From contig PHBX01000011.1 in the NCBI GenBank assembly GCA_002842045.1, positions 62,001 through 126,000 on the forward strand: a stretch of DNA of 64,000 nt, given 5' to 3'. Positions 17,258 to 26,065 of this stretch are shown here, one piece after another. A program made the position numbers and the translations under genes. Below the pieces are notes generated by a model. That model had not been told where the DNA came from, did no database searches, and saw nothing but the letters and a program-made list of their open reading frames with translations. Position 1 is the first letter of the stretch. Every line of letters begins with the position of its first letter. The stretch is from Chloroflexi bacterium HGW-Chloroflexi-3 (GTDB lineage Bacteria > Chloroflexota > Anaerolineae > Anaerolineales > Anaerolineaceae).

Positions 17258-18508
17258 TTACGAATTTTTTTGTTTTAACCAATCAACCACCCCCGATGCT
17301 GCAGCCAGACCAGTGGAAAAACAAGCAGTCAGTAAATACCCTCCTGTAGGAGCTTCCCAATCAAGCATCTCACCTGCGCAAAAGACTCCGGGCAATTTTT
17401 TTAACATCAGGTGATCATCCAGATCCTCGAAGCGTACCCCACCGGCAGTGCTGATCACCTCTTCAATGGGGCGAGGAGCAACTAGAGGAACAGCCAACGA
17501 CTTGATAGCGGCAGCCAACTGTTTGGGGTCATTGAAAACGGCTCTGGGAAGATATTCCCACAACAAATTCGTTTTGACACCATGAATGCCAACACTTTTT
17601 TCGATATGGGATGATATGGAGCGTGAACCACGAGGGCGTGATAACCTGGTTTCAAGTTGTTCGATCGACCAATCTGGTGCCAGGTCCAGGTGAATAATCG
17701 CCTGCCCAAATTCAAGAATCTCATCACGAATGGCTGCAGAAAACGCGTAAATCAAACTTCCTTCCACACCATATTGAGTAATTAAAAATTCCCCCATTCG
17801 CTGTACGGGTTCTCCCGTTGTCGGTTGAAAGTGAATCACTATTGATTTGAGTGGCGTTCCCTGGAAACGATCACGAAAATAATCACTCCACTTAATTTCA
17901 AAGCCGCAATTGGCTGGCTTAAATGGGGAGATTTCAACCCCTTGTTGCTGGAGAGTCGTTGCCCAGGTGCCATCGCTGCCAGTTGTTGGCCAGCTGGCTC
18001 CCCCAAGTGCCAGAATTACTGCATCAGAACGGGAAATTACATTTTTGAATTTGGACTGAAAAACCAGGTTTTTGCCTTGATCCCATCCCCGCCAACGCTG
18101 ATTTAAATGAAACCTGATTCCTTGTTGTTCTAAACGCTGAATCCAGATACGACGTAAGGAAATAGCCTGCATATCTCTGGGAAAGATTTTACCTGAACTA
18201 CCTACAAAGGTCTCAAATCCTAAATTCTGTACCCAGGCTCTTAATGCGGTTGGACCGAACGCGCGTAAAAATGGTTCCAATTCTTTTGCTCGGTTTCCAT
18301 ACCGAGAGAGAAATTTTCCAAAATCCTCATCACGGGAGAGATTTAATCCGCCTTTACCTGCCACCAGGAATTTTCGCAAGACTGCAGGTTTTGCATCAAA
18401 TACATCAACTGAAAATCCCTGTGATACGAGATGTTCAGCTGCCATTAAACCAGCAGGGCCTCCACCAATGACGATGGTGTTTGAATATGAAGATTTTTTA
18501 TCAATCAT
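17258..18508 (-). CDS. BaiN/YhiN-type FAD-dependent oxidoreductase
   Basis: Flavoprotein of about 416 residues. It begins with a dinucleotide-binding motif, TIVIGGGPAGLMAAEHLVSQ, and ends with the family's second FAD motif (GGVRFEDLDDHLMLKKLPGV then FCAGEMLDWEAPTGGYLLTA). The GKGGLNLSRDEDF segment near residue 55 is characteristic of the HI0933/YhiN family. ATG 18508 is preferred over a TTG at 18523 because the latter lies inside a dispersed repeat. The N-to-C architecture is complete. Members include bile-acid 3-oxo-delta4 reductase BaiN, but the substrate here is unknown. Confidence 0.82.
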   Translation of the reverse strand: MIDKKSSYSNTIVIGGGPAGLMAAEHLVSQGFSVDVFDAKPAVLRKFLVAGKGGLNLSRDEDFGKFLSRYGNRAKELEPFLRAFGPTALRAWVQNLGFETFVGSSGKIFPRDMQAISLRRIWIQRLEQQGIRFHLNQRWRGWDQGKNLVFQSKFKNVISRSDAVILALGGASWPTTGSDGTWATTLQQQGVEISPFKPANCGFEIKWSDYFRDRFQGTPLKSIVIHFQPTTGEPVQRMGEFLITQYGVEGSLIYAFSAAIRDEILEFGQAIIHLDLAPDWSIEQLETRLSRPRGSRSISSHIEKSVGIHGVKTNLLWEYLPRAVFNDPKQLAAAIKSLAVPLVAPRPIEEVISTAGGVRFEDLDDHLMLKKLPGVFCAGEMLDWEAPTGGYLLTACFSTGLAAASGVVDWLKQKNS

Positions 18509-18522
18509 AGGGTTTTCTTTCA

Positions 18523-18592
18523 ATAATTAGCGGTCAGGGTGTTTTTGGCTGGTGTGAGCCAGCCAAAAACACCTGTATACCCAGTTTTATTG
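18523..18592 (+). repeat. Dispersed hairpin repeat, copy a
   Basis: GGTGTTTTTGGCTGG (18538-18552) pairs perfectly with CCAGCCAAAAACACC (18559-18573). The left flank CAATAATTAGCGGTCAGG is shared with copies b and f. It lies in the gap between the flavoprotein and MFS genes; the remaining 18593-18706 contains nothing recognisable. Confidence 0.75.
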
Positions 18593-18706
18593 AGGTGATT
18601 CATTCATAAAGTTTTGACTCTATGATAATCATACCTTGAAAATTTTAATAGTGGTCCCATAAATTAAAGAAAAAATTTATGGGAATTTATTAGAGAAAAA
18701 TAGCTT

Positions 18707-19915
18707 TCAGGGTTGTATCTTTTTTGAAGGTGTATCAAATATTAAGGGAGTAACTATAAACCTGAAAATGTAAGTTGATAACCATAACAAAATTAAACCT
18801 CCCAGGAGACCAGGGGCGTAAGTTCCAAAAGTTTCAAGCAGGAAACCACCTAATGTTGGTGCAATCACCCGTGTAGCGCTTTCCAGCGCGGCCGATAATC
18901 CCAGGATGCCCCCAAATTCCACGGGTGGAACAGCTTTCGTCAGGGCAGTGTTAATAATTGTGTTTAAGATGCCTGCATTCATTGCGATTGGCAAGAGGAT
19001 GATTAGTAAAAAAATTATACCGGGGGAAAATGCCCAGGCAAGAAAACTGATTGCTATCAATAATGTAGAAAAAAAGATTATTTTTGGATCTGGAAAACGA
19101 TCTGAGATTTTACCAACAATAACACCCTGGGTGATCACTGATAATACCCCCACATAGGTGAGAATATATCCAATATTCTGCGCATTTAAACCAAAACGAT
19201 ATTGACCATATAATGCAAAAACAGATTGGAAAAGGGCGAATGCAAATCCGTAAAAAACGCGGGTATGTAAGAGGGGTCCAACCACCGGTTTTCTTAATGT
19301 TGCAAGTAAAGAATTAATCGAGATTGGAGATTTTTTTTGTAATGAAATCTCGTTTTTTCTTTCCTCAGTCAAAGATTCGGGCAACCAGAAGATGACGACC
19401 ACCAAGTTTAACGTGGCAATGCCTGCCGCCAGAAAAGCAGGTGCTGCGTACCCCCATTGACTTAAGAGACCTCCTAACGCAGGTCCGATAATGAAACCAA
19501 GGCCAAATGCAGCGCCAATTAAACCAAGCCCGCGCGAGCGGTTTTTGACATCCGTGACATCGGTGATATAAGCCTGGGCGACGCTGATGTTTCCCGCAGT
19601 CAGCCCGGCAACAAGGCGGGCTATGAACAACATGGTCAGGCTTGAAGCAAATCCCAGAATGAAAAAACTGATGGCTCCCCCGAGGATGCTGACGATCAGG
19701 AATGGTCTGCGACCATAGCGGTCGGATAATCGACCCAAAAGTGGAGCGCTGATCATTTGCCCGGCAGCATAGATAGCGACTAACAGTCCTACCACGGTGG
19801 CGGATGCCCCAAAAGTCTCTGCATAAAACGGCAATAATGGCAGGATTATGCTAAAACCAAGCAGGTCGATAAATACAACCAGGAATATGGAAAATAAGCG
19901 TTTTTTATCTGTCAT
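18707..19915 (-). CDS. MFS drug exporter, TetA-like
   Basis: Twelve-helix proton antiporter of the major facilitator superfamily, 402 residues. The first helix region reads FLVVFIDLLGFSIILPLLPF, typical of the TetA/DHA1 group, and the loop 2-3 signature is intact (GRLSDRYGRRPFLIVS). Motif C-like sequence occurs in helix 5 (GAAFGLGFIIGPALGGLLSQ). The equivalent loop in the second half is GKISDRFPDPK. The start ATG 19915 is preceded by AAGAAAG. No regulator is adjacent on the same operon. Substrate is not determined; tetracycline export is only one possibility among DHA1 pumps. Confidence 0.82.
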   Translation of the reverse strand: MTDKKRLFSIFLVVFIDLLGFSIILPLLPFYAETFGASATVVGLLVAIYAAGQMISAPLLGRLSDRYGRRPFLIVSILGGAISFFILGFASSLTMLFIARLVAGLTAGNISVAQAYITDVTDVKNRSRGLGLIGAAFGLGFIIGPALGGLLSQWGYAAPAFLAAGIATLNLVVVIFWLPESLTEERKNEISLQKKSPISINSLLATLRKPVVGPLLHTRVFYGFAFALFQSVFALYGQYRFGLNAQNIGYILTYVGVLSVITQGVIVGKISDRFPDPKIIFFSTLLIAISFLAWAFSPGIIFLLIILLPIAMNAGILNTIINTALTKAVPPVEFGGILGLSAALESATRVIAPTLGGFLLETFGTYAPGLLGGLILLWLSTYIFRFIVTPLIFDTPSKKIQP

Positions 19916-19984
19916 GATCTTTCTTCAGTTTTCCCGTAATCTATCAATGTTGGCAGATGTTTCTGGCAAGTACCAACACAAGAA

Positions 19985-20016
19985 ACACCCTGACAACCAA
20001 TGATTGAAAAGATACT
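19985..20016 (-). repeat. Half copy of the dispersed hairpin repeat
   Basis: AAACACCCTGAC then CAATGATTGAAAAGATAC closely matches the right flank of copy b (AAACACCCTGCC, AATTATTGAAAAGATACC). The other arm of the hairpin is absent, so this is a truncated or decayed copy just upstream of the MFS gene. Confidence 0.5.
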
Positions 20017-20039
20017 TTCATTTGGAAGTATTATTTTTC

Positions 20040-21035
20040 TTATTCTTTCTGGTTGGCAAGTTTTCTGTATATATGTTTTTCAATTAAGTCGATATTCTTA
20101 CTGGGAGATAAATTTAATATTTCTCCTGGCATTTGAGGAACCAATTCAGAGTGGTTTTGAAAAGCTAACCCTCCCAGACATACCAGAGGTTGTTCATAAG
20201 GATATTTTTCCAAAATTAAATATAAGGGTTTCAAAGCCAATGCACTTTCTTTGGTTGTGGCTGTAAAGAGTATCGTGTTTGGTTTAATGACACTTAATGT
20301 TTCCTGGATTCGTTCTAAACTCAGGTTCTGACCAAAGTACTTAACATCCCATCCACGCCAACGCAGCATCACAACCAGGCTGAGGATACCAATTTGATGC
20401 ATTTCCCCTGGTGCACAGGCTGCAAAAATCGTACCTTCACGGGTGGGAACGGATGAAGAATAGAACATGCCCATCAGGAGTTGTTCACAAAATTGGGTGG
20501 CAAAATGCTCCACAGCGATCGGAATTTCACCATTATGCCAGGCTTCTCCTATTCGCACGAGGGTAGCCTGAACGACTTCTGTCAGAACCTGATCAACATT
20601 GTAAATCGAAAAAGCACGCCGTAAGATTTCTGATGCATGCTCATTTTGGTAATTCATTAAGTTTTGTTGGAAATGTCGGGATAGAATTTCCAGTGAAACC
20701 TGATTGACAGTCTCTTCTGACTTTTCTTGTTCCGTAGCAATTTCATTGGCAGGATCTTTACCATCGCTGCGTAATTCATTTAGATATTTAACCGCTTGCC
20801 CAATACTCATACCGGTGTCATTTTGTTGTTTTAGCCAGCGTAGAAGACGAACATCATAGGGAGAATATAAGCGATACCCCTGTTCTCCTCGGTGGGGAGA
20901 GGGTAACCCATAGCGTCTCTCCCAGGCGCGTAAGGTGACGGGAAGCAGATCCAGCATACTGGAAACAGCTTTTATATTATAAATTGGTAAAGAATCCTTA
21001 TCGGAAGCGGTTCCATTTTTCTGATTGTTTTCCAT
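20040..21035 (-). CDS. MerR-family regulator with B12-binding photoreceptor domain (CarH/LitR type), paralogue 1
   Basis: DNA-binding repressor of the CarH/LitR family, 331 residues. The MerR helix-turn-helix occupies about 15-90 (AVSSMLDLLPVTLRAWERRY, then GYRLYSPYDVRLLRWLK). A helical cap follows at about 120-210 with the W-x9-EH motif (WHNGEIPIAVEH) that contacts adenosylcobalamin. The C-terminal Rossmann domain carries EMHQIG, the E/D-x-H-x-x-G motif whose His coordinates cobalt. Both ligand motifs are intact, so light-dependent DNA release is plausible. It is separated from paralogue 2 by an intrinsic terminator, so it should have its own promoter in the 21036-21090 interval. Confidence 0.85.
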   Translation of the reverse strand: MENNQKNGTASDKDSLPIYNIKAVSSMLDLLPVTLRAWERRYGLPSPHRGEQGYRLYSPYDVRLLRWLKQQNDTGMSIGQAVKYLNELRSDGKDPANEIATEQEKSEETVNQVSLEILSRHFQQNLMNYQNEHASEILRRAFSIYNVDQVLTEVVQATLVRIGEAWHNGEIPIAVEHFATQFCEQLLMGMFYSSSVPTREGTIFAACAPGEMHQIGILSLVVMLRWRGWDVKYFGQNLSLERIQETLSVIKPNTILFTATTKESALALKPLYLILEKYPYEQPLVCLGGLAFQNHSELVPQMPGEILNLSPSKNIDLIEKHIYRKLANQKE

Positions 21036-21087
21036 AAATATTTCCTGTTAATATTTTAATTAAGTAAACCTGTTTATACAGGATTAA

Positions 21088-21133
21088 CTAAAAAACGCAT
21101 AAGGTTTGTCTAATCTTTTGACAAACCTTATGC
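21088..21133 (-). terminator. Intrinsic terminator between the two B12-regulator genes
   Basis: GCATAAGGTTTGTC (21097-21110) and GACAAACCTTATGC (21120-21133) form a perfect 14-bp stem with a 9-nt loop. On the minus strand it is followed by GTTTTTT, right after the stop of the 21157-22116 gene. Confidence 0.75.
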
Positions 21134-21156
21134 TATATAAAGGAGCGTGCCAGATA

Positions 21157-22116
21157 TCAGGCGAGTTCTTTTTCTTTCAGGAGATCTTTGATTGTTTCCA
21201 ACCCCTCCTCAAATGATCTGCCTATGTAATGGCCAGGAACCATGTCTCTGACCTTCTGATTATTATCAAATACACTGCCAGCATAAGCAAGTGCAGGCGC
21301 TGGATCGATCTGATCCAATTTTTCTTTCAACCGGCGCATTTCGAAGGCTGCCAGGTCTGAGGATGCGGTCAGTACGATCAAATTCGGGAATTCATAACTT
21401 GCATAATCCACCAGATCGTCGATGGGTAAATCTGGGCCTAAATATTCAACACGATACCCCTCGCTACGCAGTAGAACTGCCATCATCAAACTGCCCAATT
21501 CGTGTTGTTCTGTTGGCGCACAACCCAATTGGACATAGGGCGCATTGCGACGTGATGGATAAGCTTGCAACAGCGACATTAACCGGGCGCGCAGAAAATT
21601 AGAGGCGTAATGTTCGGTTGTGATACGAATTTCACCGCGGTACCAGGCTTCACCAATGGCCATCAGTGTCGGGCCGATGATTCGACTGAAGATCGTCATC
21701 AGATCAAAGCTGGCATGTAGTTCACGGATGATGTCGGTTGAGCGTTCTTCATCATGTTTGATTAAGGCTTCATATAACCAGTGGGTGTAAGTTTCAGGGG
21801 TTGCTTTGGGTGCCACCAATGTGCGGCTTGGCGCGGATGGAACTGCATCTGGCCAGACTCCATTGCGAGTCATCTGGCGTAATTCCAGCACAGCATTGCT
21901 GATGGAGATGCCTTCATCCACACGGGATTTAATCCATCGTAGAATAGCGATATCACGTTCGGAATATAAGCGGTAGCGGTTATCGGAACGGTGAGGACTG
22001 AGTAAATCATGCCGGCGTTCCCAGGCGCGCAATGTTACTGGTCGAATGCCAGTTTGAACACTCACGGATTTGATGGTATAACGGGGTTCGTCGGAAAAAT
22101 CGTTTATTGTGGTCAT
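21157..22116 (-). CDS. MerR-family regulator with B12-binding photoreceptor domain (CarH/LitR type), paralogue 2
   Basis: Second CarH/LitR-type repressor, 319 residues, parallel to its downstream neighbour. The MerR domain reads VSVQTGIRPVTLRAWERRHD and YRLYSERDIAILRWIKSR. The cap motif is WYRGEIRITTEH (W-x9-EH) and the cobalt-ligand motif is EQHELG, both intact. AAGGAG lies upstream of ATG 22116. The 5' leader carries a C(UUCG)G tetraloop hairpin. The pair probably arose by tandem duplication but has diverged considerably. Target genes are not evident beside it; elsewhere such repressors control photolyase or carotenoid genes, and a photolyase remnant is present at 50.3 kb. Confidence 0.85.
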   Translation of the reverse strand: MTTINDFSDEPRYTIKSVSVQTGIRPVTLRAWERRHDLLSPHRSDNRYRLYSERDIAILRWIKSRVDEGISISNAVLELRQMTRNGVWPDAVPSAPSRTLVAPKATPETYTHWLYEALIKHDEERSTDIIRELHASFDLMTIFSRIIGPTLMAIGEAWYRGEIRITTEHYASNFLRARLMSLLQAYPSRRNAPYVQLGCAPTEQHELGSLMMAVLLRSEGYRVEYLGPDLPIDDLVDYASYEFPNLIVLTASSDLAAFEMRRLKEKLDQIDPAPALAYAGSVFDNNQKVRDMVPGHYIGRSFEEGLETIKDLLKEKELA

Positions 22117-22139
22117 TTTCTGCTCCTTCAGATTTTGAT

Positions 22140-22201
22140 CAGAACCGAAGTTCTGGAGTCAGCTAGTGTATTTATTATTTTTCTAAAAAACTTTGTACAA
22201 T
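22140..22201 (-). promoter_or_regulatory. Leader hairpin and CTTTGTACAAT site upstream of B12 regulator
   Basis: On the minus strand CAGAAC-TTCG-GTTCTG (22155-22140) makes a six-pair stem with a stable UUCG loop. Further upstream, CTTTGTACAAT (22191-22201 on the plus strand) lies just downstream of TTGACT...TATAAA-like boxes and recurs exactly at 29061-29071. The rest of the gap to 22359 is A+T-rich without other structure. Confidence 0.3.
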
Positions 22202-22359
22202 ATATTTATAATCATTTTTAGAATTAAGTCAAAAAATTTAAACTAATCAGATATTATTTATCATAATAACTTAACATTAAATTAAAATGAGAATCAAGCG
22301 TAAAAATCGATAATAGAATAAATAAAATTGAAAATGACTGATTTAAAAGGATTTTTTGA

Positions 22360-22920
22360 ATGAAAAAGCGGATTGTGATAGCTTCTACAAACCCTGTAAA
22401 ACTAAATGCTGCAAAAAACGCATTTCACAAATTACTTCCTGACGCAACATTTGAGTGGAAAACTAAGGAAGTTCCCTCAGGTGTCAGTAATCAACCGATG
22501 AGTGATGCTGAAACCAGGCTAGGCGCTTGCAATCGGGTGAAAGCGATCCGTGATATTTGCCCTGATGCAGATTATTGGGTAGGCATCGAAGGTGGCGTTG
22601 ATTTTGATGACAAGGGAGAAATGACAGCCTTTGCCTGGGTGGTGATTGATGATGGCAAGCAGTTGGGAAAAGCGAGGTCGGGTAGTTTCTATTTGCCGCC
22701 TGGCATCACTGATTTGGTGCGTAAAGGTAGAGAATTGGGTGAAGCTGATGATATCATGTTTGTCAAACAGAATTCTAAACAGAAGAATGGAGCGATTGGA
22801 TTATTAACCAATAACTTGATCGACCGAAGTGGTTTATACGAGCATGCGGTCATTTTGGCATTTGTTCCTTTTTACAACCCTCAGCTTTATTCTGAAAAGA
22901 ATCCTACATTACCAGGATAG
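22360..22920 (+). CDS. yjjX: Inosine/xanthosine triphosphatase, YjjX family
   Basis: House-cleaning nucleotidase that removes deaminated purine triphosphates, 186 residues (usual about 170-180). It begins KKRIVIASTNPVKLNAAKNA, the T-x-N-P-x-K substrate-binding loop, and has DAETRLGACNRV, the strongly conserved WVGIEGGVDFDD, and AFAWVVI. Late motifs are SGSFYLPP and GAIGLLTNNLIDRS, followed by HAVILAFVPFYNPQLY, a typical YjjX ending. AGGA precedes the ATG. It is transcribed away from the B12 regulators. Confidence 0.88.
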   Translation: MKKRIVIASTNPVKLNAAKNAFHKLLPDATFEWKTKEVPSGVSNQPMSDAETRLGACNRVKAIRDICPDADYWVGIEGGVDFDDKGEMTAFAWVVIDDGKQLGKARSGSFYLPPGITDLVRKGRELGEADDIMFVKQNSKQKNGAIGLLTNNLIDRSGLYEHAVILAFVPFYNPQLYSEKNPTLPG

Positions 22921-22986
22921 AAAATTATTAAGGTTACATAGTTTTTTGGGTTATACTTGAAGAAATAATTCCTGGAGGGCTTTTTA

Positions 22987-23832
22987 ATGGCAAAAGTAAT
23001 CATTGTGACTGATAGCAGCGCTTATCTTCCCAAAGAAATCGTAGCCGAATATCCGGTTGAGGTGTTACCCCTGACACTGATATGGGAAGAGAAAGAATAT
23101 AGAGATGGTGTTGATATTTCACCGGAAGAATTTTATGTGCGCCTGTCTAGAAGCGAGAGTTTACCCAAAACCAGTCAGGTAACTGTTCACCAATATGAAG
23201 AGATGTTCCAGCGATTATTGGATGAAGGGTATGAAGTACTCAATCTTGGTATTTCCAAAGGCATATCAAGTTCATACGATTCTGCCTTGCAGGCATTGAA
23301 GTCTTTTGAGGGAAAATCGGTTGAAGTTATGGATACAAAACTTGTTTCCATGGCATTAGGTTTTCAGGTTCTGGCAGCAGCCAGAGCGGCTAAATCCGGC
23401 GCCAGTTTGGTCGAGTGTAAAAAAATTGCTGAAGAAGCTTACCCGAAAATTGGGGTGTATTTCACGGTTGACACGTTGAAATATCTGGCAGCCGGTGGGC
23501 GGATCAATAGCGCCAAACGTCTGGTAGGTACCGCATTGAACATCAAACCGGTATTGGAAATCCGGGATGGAAAGATTGAGTTGGTGGAAAGTGTCATATC
23601 CAAGAAGAAAGCTATTAAACGGATGGTAGCTTTGGTGGAAAAAGGGATAAACGGACGCAAGCCACTGCATATTTCGGTATTCCATGCGCTGGAACATGAA
23701 GCAGCGCAAAGCTTGCTGGCTGAGTTGAAGGAAAGCATGGGGGCAGAGGAAGCGATTCTCTCGCATGTCAGCCCAGTGATTGGGGCGCATGTGGGACCTG
23801 GAACCATTTCGATTGCTTATATGGCTGGTTGA
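22987..23832 (+). CDS. DegV-family fatty-acid-binding protein
   Basis: DegV/FakB-type protein of 281 residues that binds a fatty acid for phosphorylation by a kinase partner. The first motif is VTDSSAYLPKEIVAEY and PLTLIWEEKEYRDGVDISPEEFY follows. The fatty-acid contact region PKTSQVTVHQYEEMFQRL and the GISSSYDSALQAL segment are typical, as are SAKRLVGTALNIKPVLEI and the ending IGAHVGPGTISIAYMA. CTGGAGG precedes the ATG. No FakA-like kinase is in the window. It lies 66 bp after yjjX and has a terminator-like hairpin downstream. Confidence 0.88.
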   Translation: MAKVIIVTDSSAYLPKEIVAEYPVEVLPLTLIWEEKEYRDGVDISPEEFYVRLSRSESLPKTSQVTVHQYEEMFQRLLDEGYEVLNLGISKGISSSYDSALQALKSFEGKSVEVMDTKLVSMALGFQVLAAARAAKSGASLVECKKIAEEAYPKIGVYFTVDTLKYLAAGGRINSAKRLVGTALNIKPVLEIRDGKIELVESVISKKKAIKRMVALVEKGINGRKPLHISVFHALEHEAAQSLLAELKESMGAEEAILSHVSPVIGAHVGPGTISIAYMAG

Positions 23833-23850
23833 TCTGGTTCAAAAAGTTAG

Positions 23851-23895
23851 GATTTGGTTTTAAAAAATTGTAACCAAATCATAACCATTTTTAAA
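23851..23895 (+). terminator. Terminator-like hairpin after degV-like gene
   Basis: GATTTGGTT (23851-23859) pairs with AACCAAATC (23872-23880), followed by ATAACCATTTTT. It lies 19 bp after the stop codon. Confidence 0.5.
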
Positions 23896-23934
23896 TCTTT
23901 TGTAAACAATTTTCGTATCATCTCAAAAAAAAGG

Positions 23935-24000
23935 GATTGTTGGGTGTTTTTAGGCGGGCGTTCGCCCGCCTAAAAACACCCTGCCCCTAATTATTGAAAA
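23935..24000 (-). repeat. Dispersed hairpin repeat, copy b (inverted orientation)
   Basis: GGGTGTTTTTAGGCGGGCG (23942-23960) and CGCCCGCCTAAAAACACCC (23963-23981) pair over 19 bp with no mismatch and only TT between the arms. The right flank CCTGCCCCTAATTATTG is the reverse complement of the left flank of copy a, so this copy is inserted in the opposite orientation. Confidence 0.75.
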
Positions 24001-24048
24001 GATACCAATTTTCTTCTATAATATTATTAATCCCAGGGTTATATTTAC

Positions 24049-24630
24049 ATGATTAATTCTTCCACAACACAGGCCGTCATCGAAATCAAAAAAAACTCAC
24101 GCTGCCCGATTTGTCAGACAGAGTTTCTTCAAGTTCAGGAAACTGAAATGAATGAGAAGTTTATGATGTGTCCGGTCTGTGGGGTGAAATTTAAATCAGC
24201 ACCCAGCAGTGATCATTTGATGTTTGTAGAAACCCCGATCAACTTCCCGAATAATCTGGTGGGACTATGGTTATCGCGAGCTCAAATTGGGAAAGCTCTG
24301 CATGATTATCGCATGATGAGCAATCAAAACGGGGTCAATCGTCAGGAATCCCGGAAAACTGTTAATATTCCAACTGCAAATCCTCTACGGGCGCAAGCTG
24401 TCAGAAAGGCGCGCAGCTTAATTCTTGATGGTAAATCTCCTGATTATGTGCAAAAGCAGTTATCAGAGGAAATGCAATTAAGCCGATATGCCATTGAAGA
24501 AATTATTCAGGATGCGCTGGCTGTCAGAAAAGCACACCAGAAACAGAAGCTGCAAAAAGTGATATATTCCCTATTTGCTATATTTCTGATTGTAGTGGTT
24601 GCATATTTTGCCCTGATGTTGATTTACTGA
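24049..24630 (+). CDS. Zinc-ribbon protein with C-terminal membrane anchor, hypothetical
   Basis: Unrecognised 193-residue protein. Residues 15-50 contain two Cys pairs, CPICQTEF...CPVCGVKF, forming a zinc-ribbon-like unit. The centre (about 100-155) is a basic helical region (LRAQAVRKARSLILDGKSPD) resembling a short DNA- or RNA-binding helical repeat. The C-terminus is a single hydrophobic helix (VIYSLFAIFLIVVVAYFALM). This suggests a cytoplasmic protein tethered by its tail. AGGG precedes the ATG. It converges with the amylase gene, the stops being 15 bp apart. Confidence 0.6.
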   Translation: MINSSTTQAVIEIKKNSRCPICQTEFLQVQETEMNEKFMMCPVCGVKFKSAPSSDHLMFVETPINFPNNLVGLWLSRAQIGKALHDYRMMSNQNGVNRQESRKTVNIPTANPLRAQAVRKARSLILDGKSPDYVQKQLSEEMQLSRYAIEEIIQDALAVRKAHQKQKLQKVIYSLFAIFLIVVVAYFALMLIY

Positions 24631-24645
24631 TAAATCTGCATTATT

Positions 24646-26010
24646 TTACTCAAACACAAAAATCGAAACCCAATTCGGTGGAATATTAACTTCCAATTGG
24701 TCATGATCAAACCGAAAGTCTGATTGATTTTCGAAAACGCGTTGCAATTGCAGATGCTCCGGAATTAGAATTCCAGATAGCGTAAAAACATCAGAAGCTG
24801 AATTCAATACCACCAACACTTTTTGCTTATCAGTTTCCCGCCAGAAGGCGAATTGCTGCGCACTGACTTGCGCCTGGCGGTAGCTACCTGTTTGCAGGGC
24901 GGGGGTATCTGCACGGAATTGAGCTAGTTTTTGGATACTGGCAGGCAGCTTTGCTTCAGGAGCATTCCGGATCAAATGGTGCAGGTCTATTGCCGGCCGT
25001 AATGCCTGATCACTGTATGTGTTACGTTGACCGCTGATGTCCCATTCACTTCCATAATATATGGAAGGAATACCCGGCATGCTGAAAAGCAAGGCATACA
25101 GCGGATAGAGATGTTGCTGATTTTTTAACTGACTGGCTACCCGGTTAACATCGTGATTGTCTACAAAATTATAGAGCATCAAATCCCGATAGATGCCGTC
25201 TTCAGCAAATTGACGCTGCAGGCTATGGGCGATCTCAAAGTAGTTGGCGTCATTCAGGCTGGAGTAGAGTCCTTTGTATGCTTCATAATTGGTGACGCTG
25301 TGTAGATGCTGTGGATCTGCCCATTGTTGGTATTGCCCATGCACCACCTCACCCATCAACCAGAAATCAGGACGCATGGAAGATGTTACCCTGCGCAATT
25401 CCTGCCAGAAATCGAAACGCACATGATCAGCTGTGTCCAGTCGTAAGCCATCAATGCCCCATTCCTCGAACCAGAAACGGACTGCCTGGAACAAATACGC
25501 GCGCACAGCCGGGTTTGCCAGGTTAAATTTTGGCAGCGTGTAATGTCCTGCCCAGGTCTGATAATCGAAGGGATCACCCATCGGGTTCGGATGGTCGAAG
25601 CGCACCGCTTCATACCAATCCAGGTATTGAGATTGCCGTCCATTTTGCTGAAGATCGCGAAAGGCGAAGAAATCACGTCCGCTGTGATTAAAGACAGCAT
25701 CCAGGATCAGGCGCATCCCTCTGCGATGGACTTCATTGGCAAATGTCTTAAAAGATTGATTAGTTCCCAGCCGCCGATCAATCTGGAAATAATCGGCAAG
25801 ATCATAGCCATGCGAGCTGGATTGCAGGATGGGTCCCAGAAAGAGGGTATTTATTCCCAACCATTGCAGGTGATCGAGCCAGGGATAGAGCTGAGCAATG
25901 CGTTCTTCAGGTGATTGGTCGAATTGGTTTTCTTGTGGGGCAGCCGTTTGCCCGAGTGGGTAAAGATGATAGATAAAGGCGGATGGTATCCAATGAGGTG
26001 TGTTGTTCAT
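24646..26010 (-). CDS. GH13 alpha-amylase-family glycoside hydrolase
   Basis: Intracellular alpha-glucan hydrolase of 454 residues; no signal peptide is present. The four GH13 regions are intact: LILDAVFNHSG, GLRLDTADHV (nucleophile Asp192), LMGEVVHG (acid/base Glu221) and NFVDNHDVNR (Asp287). The early segment LGINTLFLGPILQSSSHGYD and the C-terminal beta domain fit cyclomaltodextrinase or neopullulanase-like enzymes without the N-terminal domain. The ATG at 26010 has no Shine-Dalgarno, but a TATAAT box 5 nt upstream overlaps the TetR-type operator, so the mRNA is probably leaderless. Control by the adjacent TetR regulator is strongly suggested. Confidence 0.88.
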   Translation of the reverse strand: MNNTPHWIPSAFIYHLYPLGQTAAPQENQFDQSPEERIAQLYPWLDHLQWLGINTLFLGPILQSSSHGYDLADYFQIDRRLGTNQSFKTFANEVHRRGMRLILDAVFNHSGRDFFAFRDLQQNGRQSQYLDWYEAVRFDHPNPMGDPFDYQTWAGHYTLPKFNLANPAVRAYLFQAVRFWFEEWGIDGLRLDTADHVRFDFWQELRRVTSSMRPDFWLMGEVVHGQYQQWADPQHLHSVTNYEAYKGLYSSLNDANYFEIAHSLQRQFAEDGIYRDLMLYNFVDNHDVNRVASQLKNQQHLYPLYALLFSMPGIPSIYYGSEWDISGQRNTYSDQALRPAIDLHHLIRNAPEAKLPASIQKLAQFRADTPALQTGSYRQAQVSAQQFAFWRETDKQKVLVVLNSASDVFTLSGILIPEHLQLQRVFENQSDFRFDHDQLEVNIPPNWVSIFVFE

Positions 26011-26017
26011 ATTTTAT

Positions 26018-26033
26018 TATACCGATTGGTATA
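26018..26033. promoter_or_regulatory. TetR-type operator upstream of the amylase gene
   Basis: TATACCGATTGGTATA is a 6-bp inverted repeat with a 4-nt centre, overlapping the -10 box of the amylase promoter on the minus strand. The same half-sites occur upstream of the tetR-like gene. Confidence 0.75.
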
Positions 26034-26065
26034 GGTTCCTTTCAAAAAAAATTTATGGTATAAGA

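Noticed and set aside
23833..24048. tRNA or small RNA gene in the degV downstream gap
   Set aside because: The strong structure here is the perfect 19-bp palindrome of the dispersed repeat and a terminator-like stem; no cloverleaf or CCA-type end was found.
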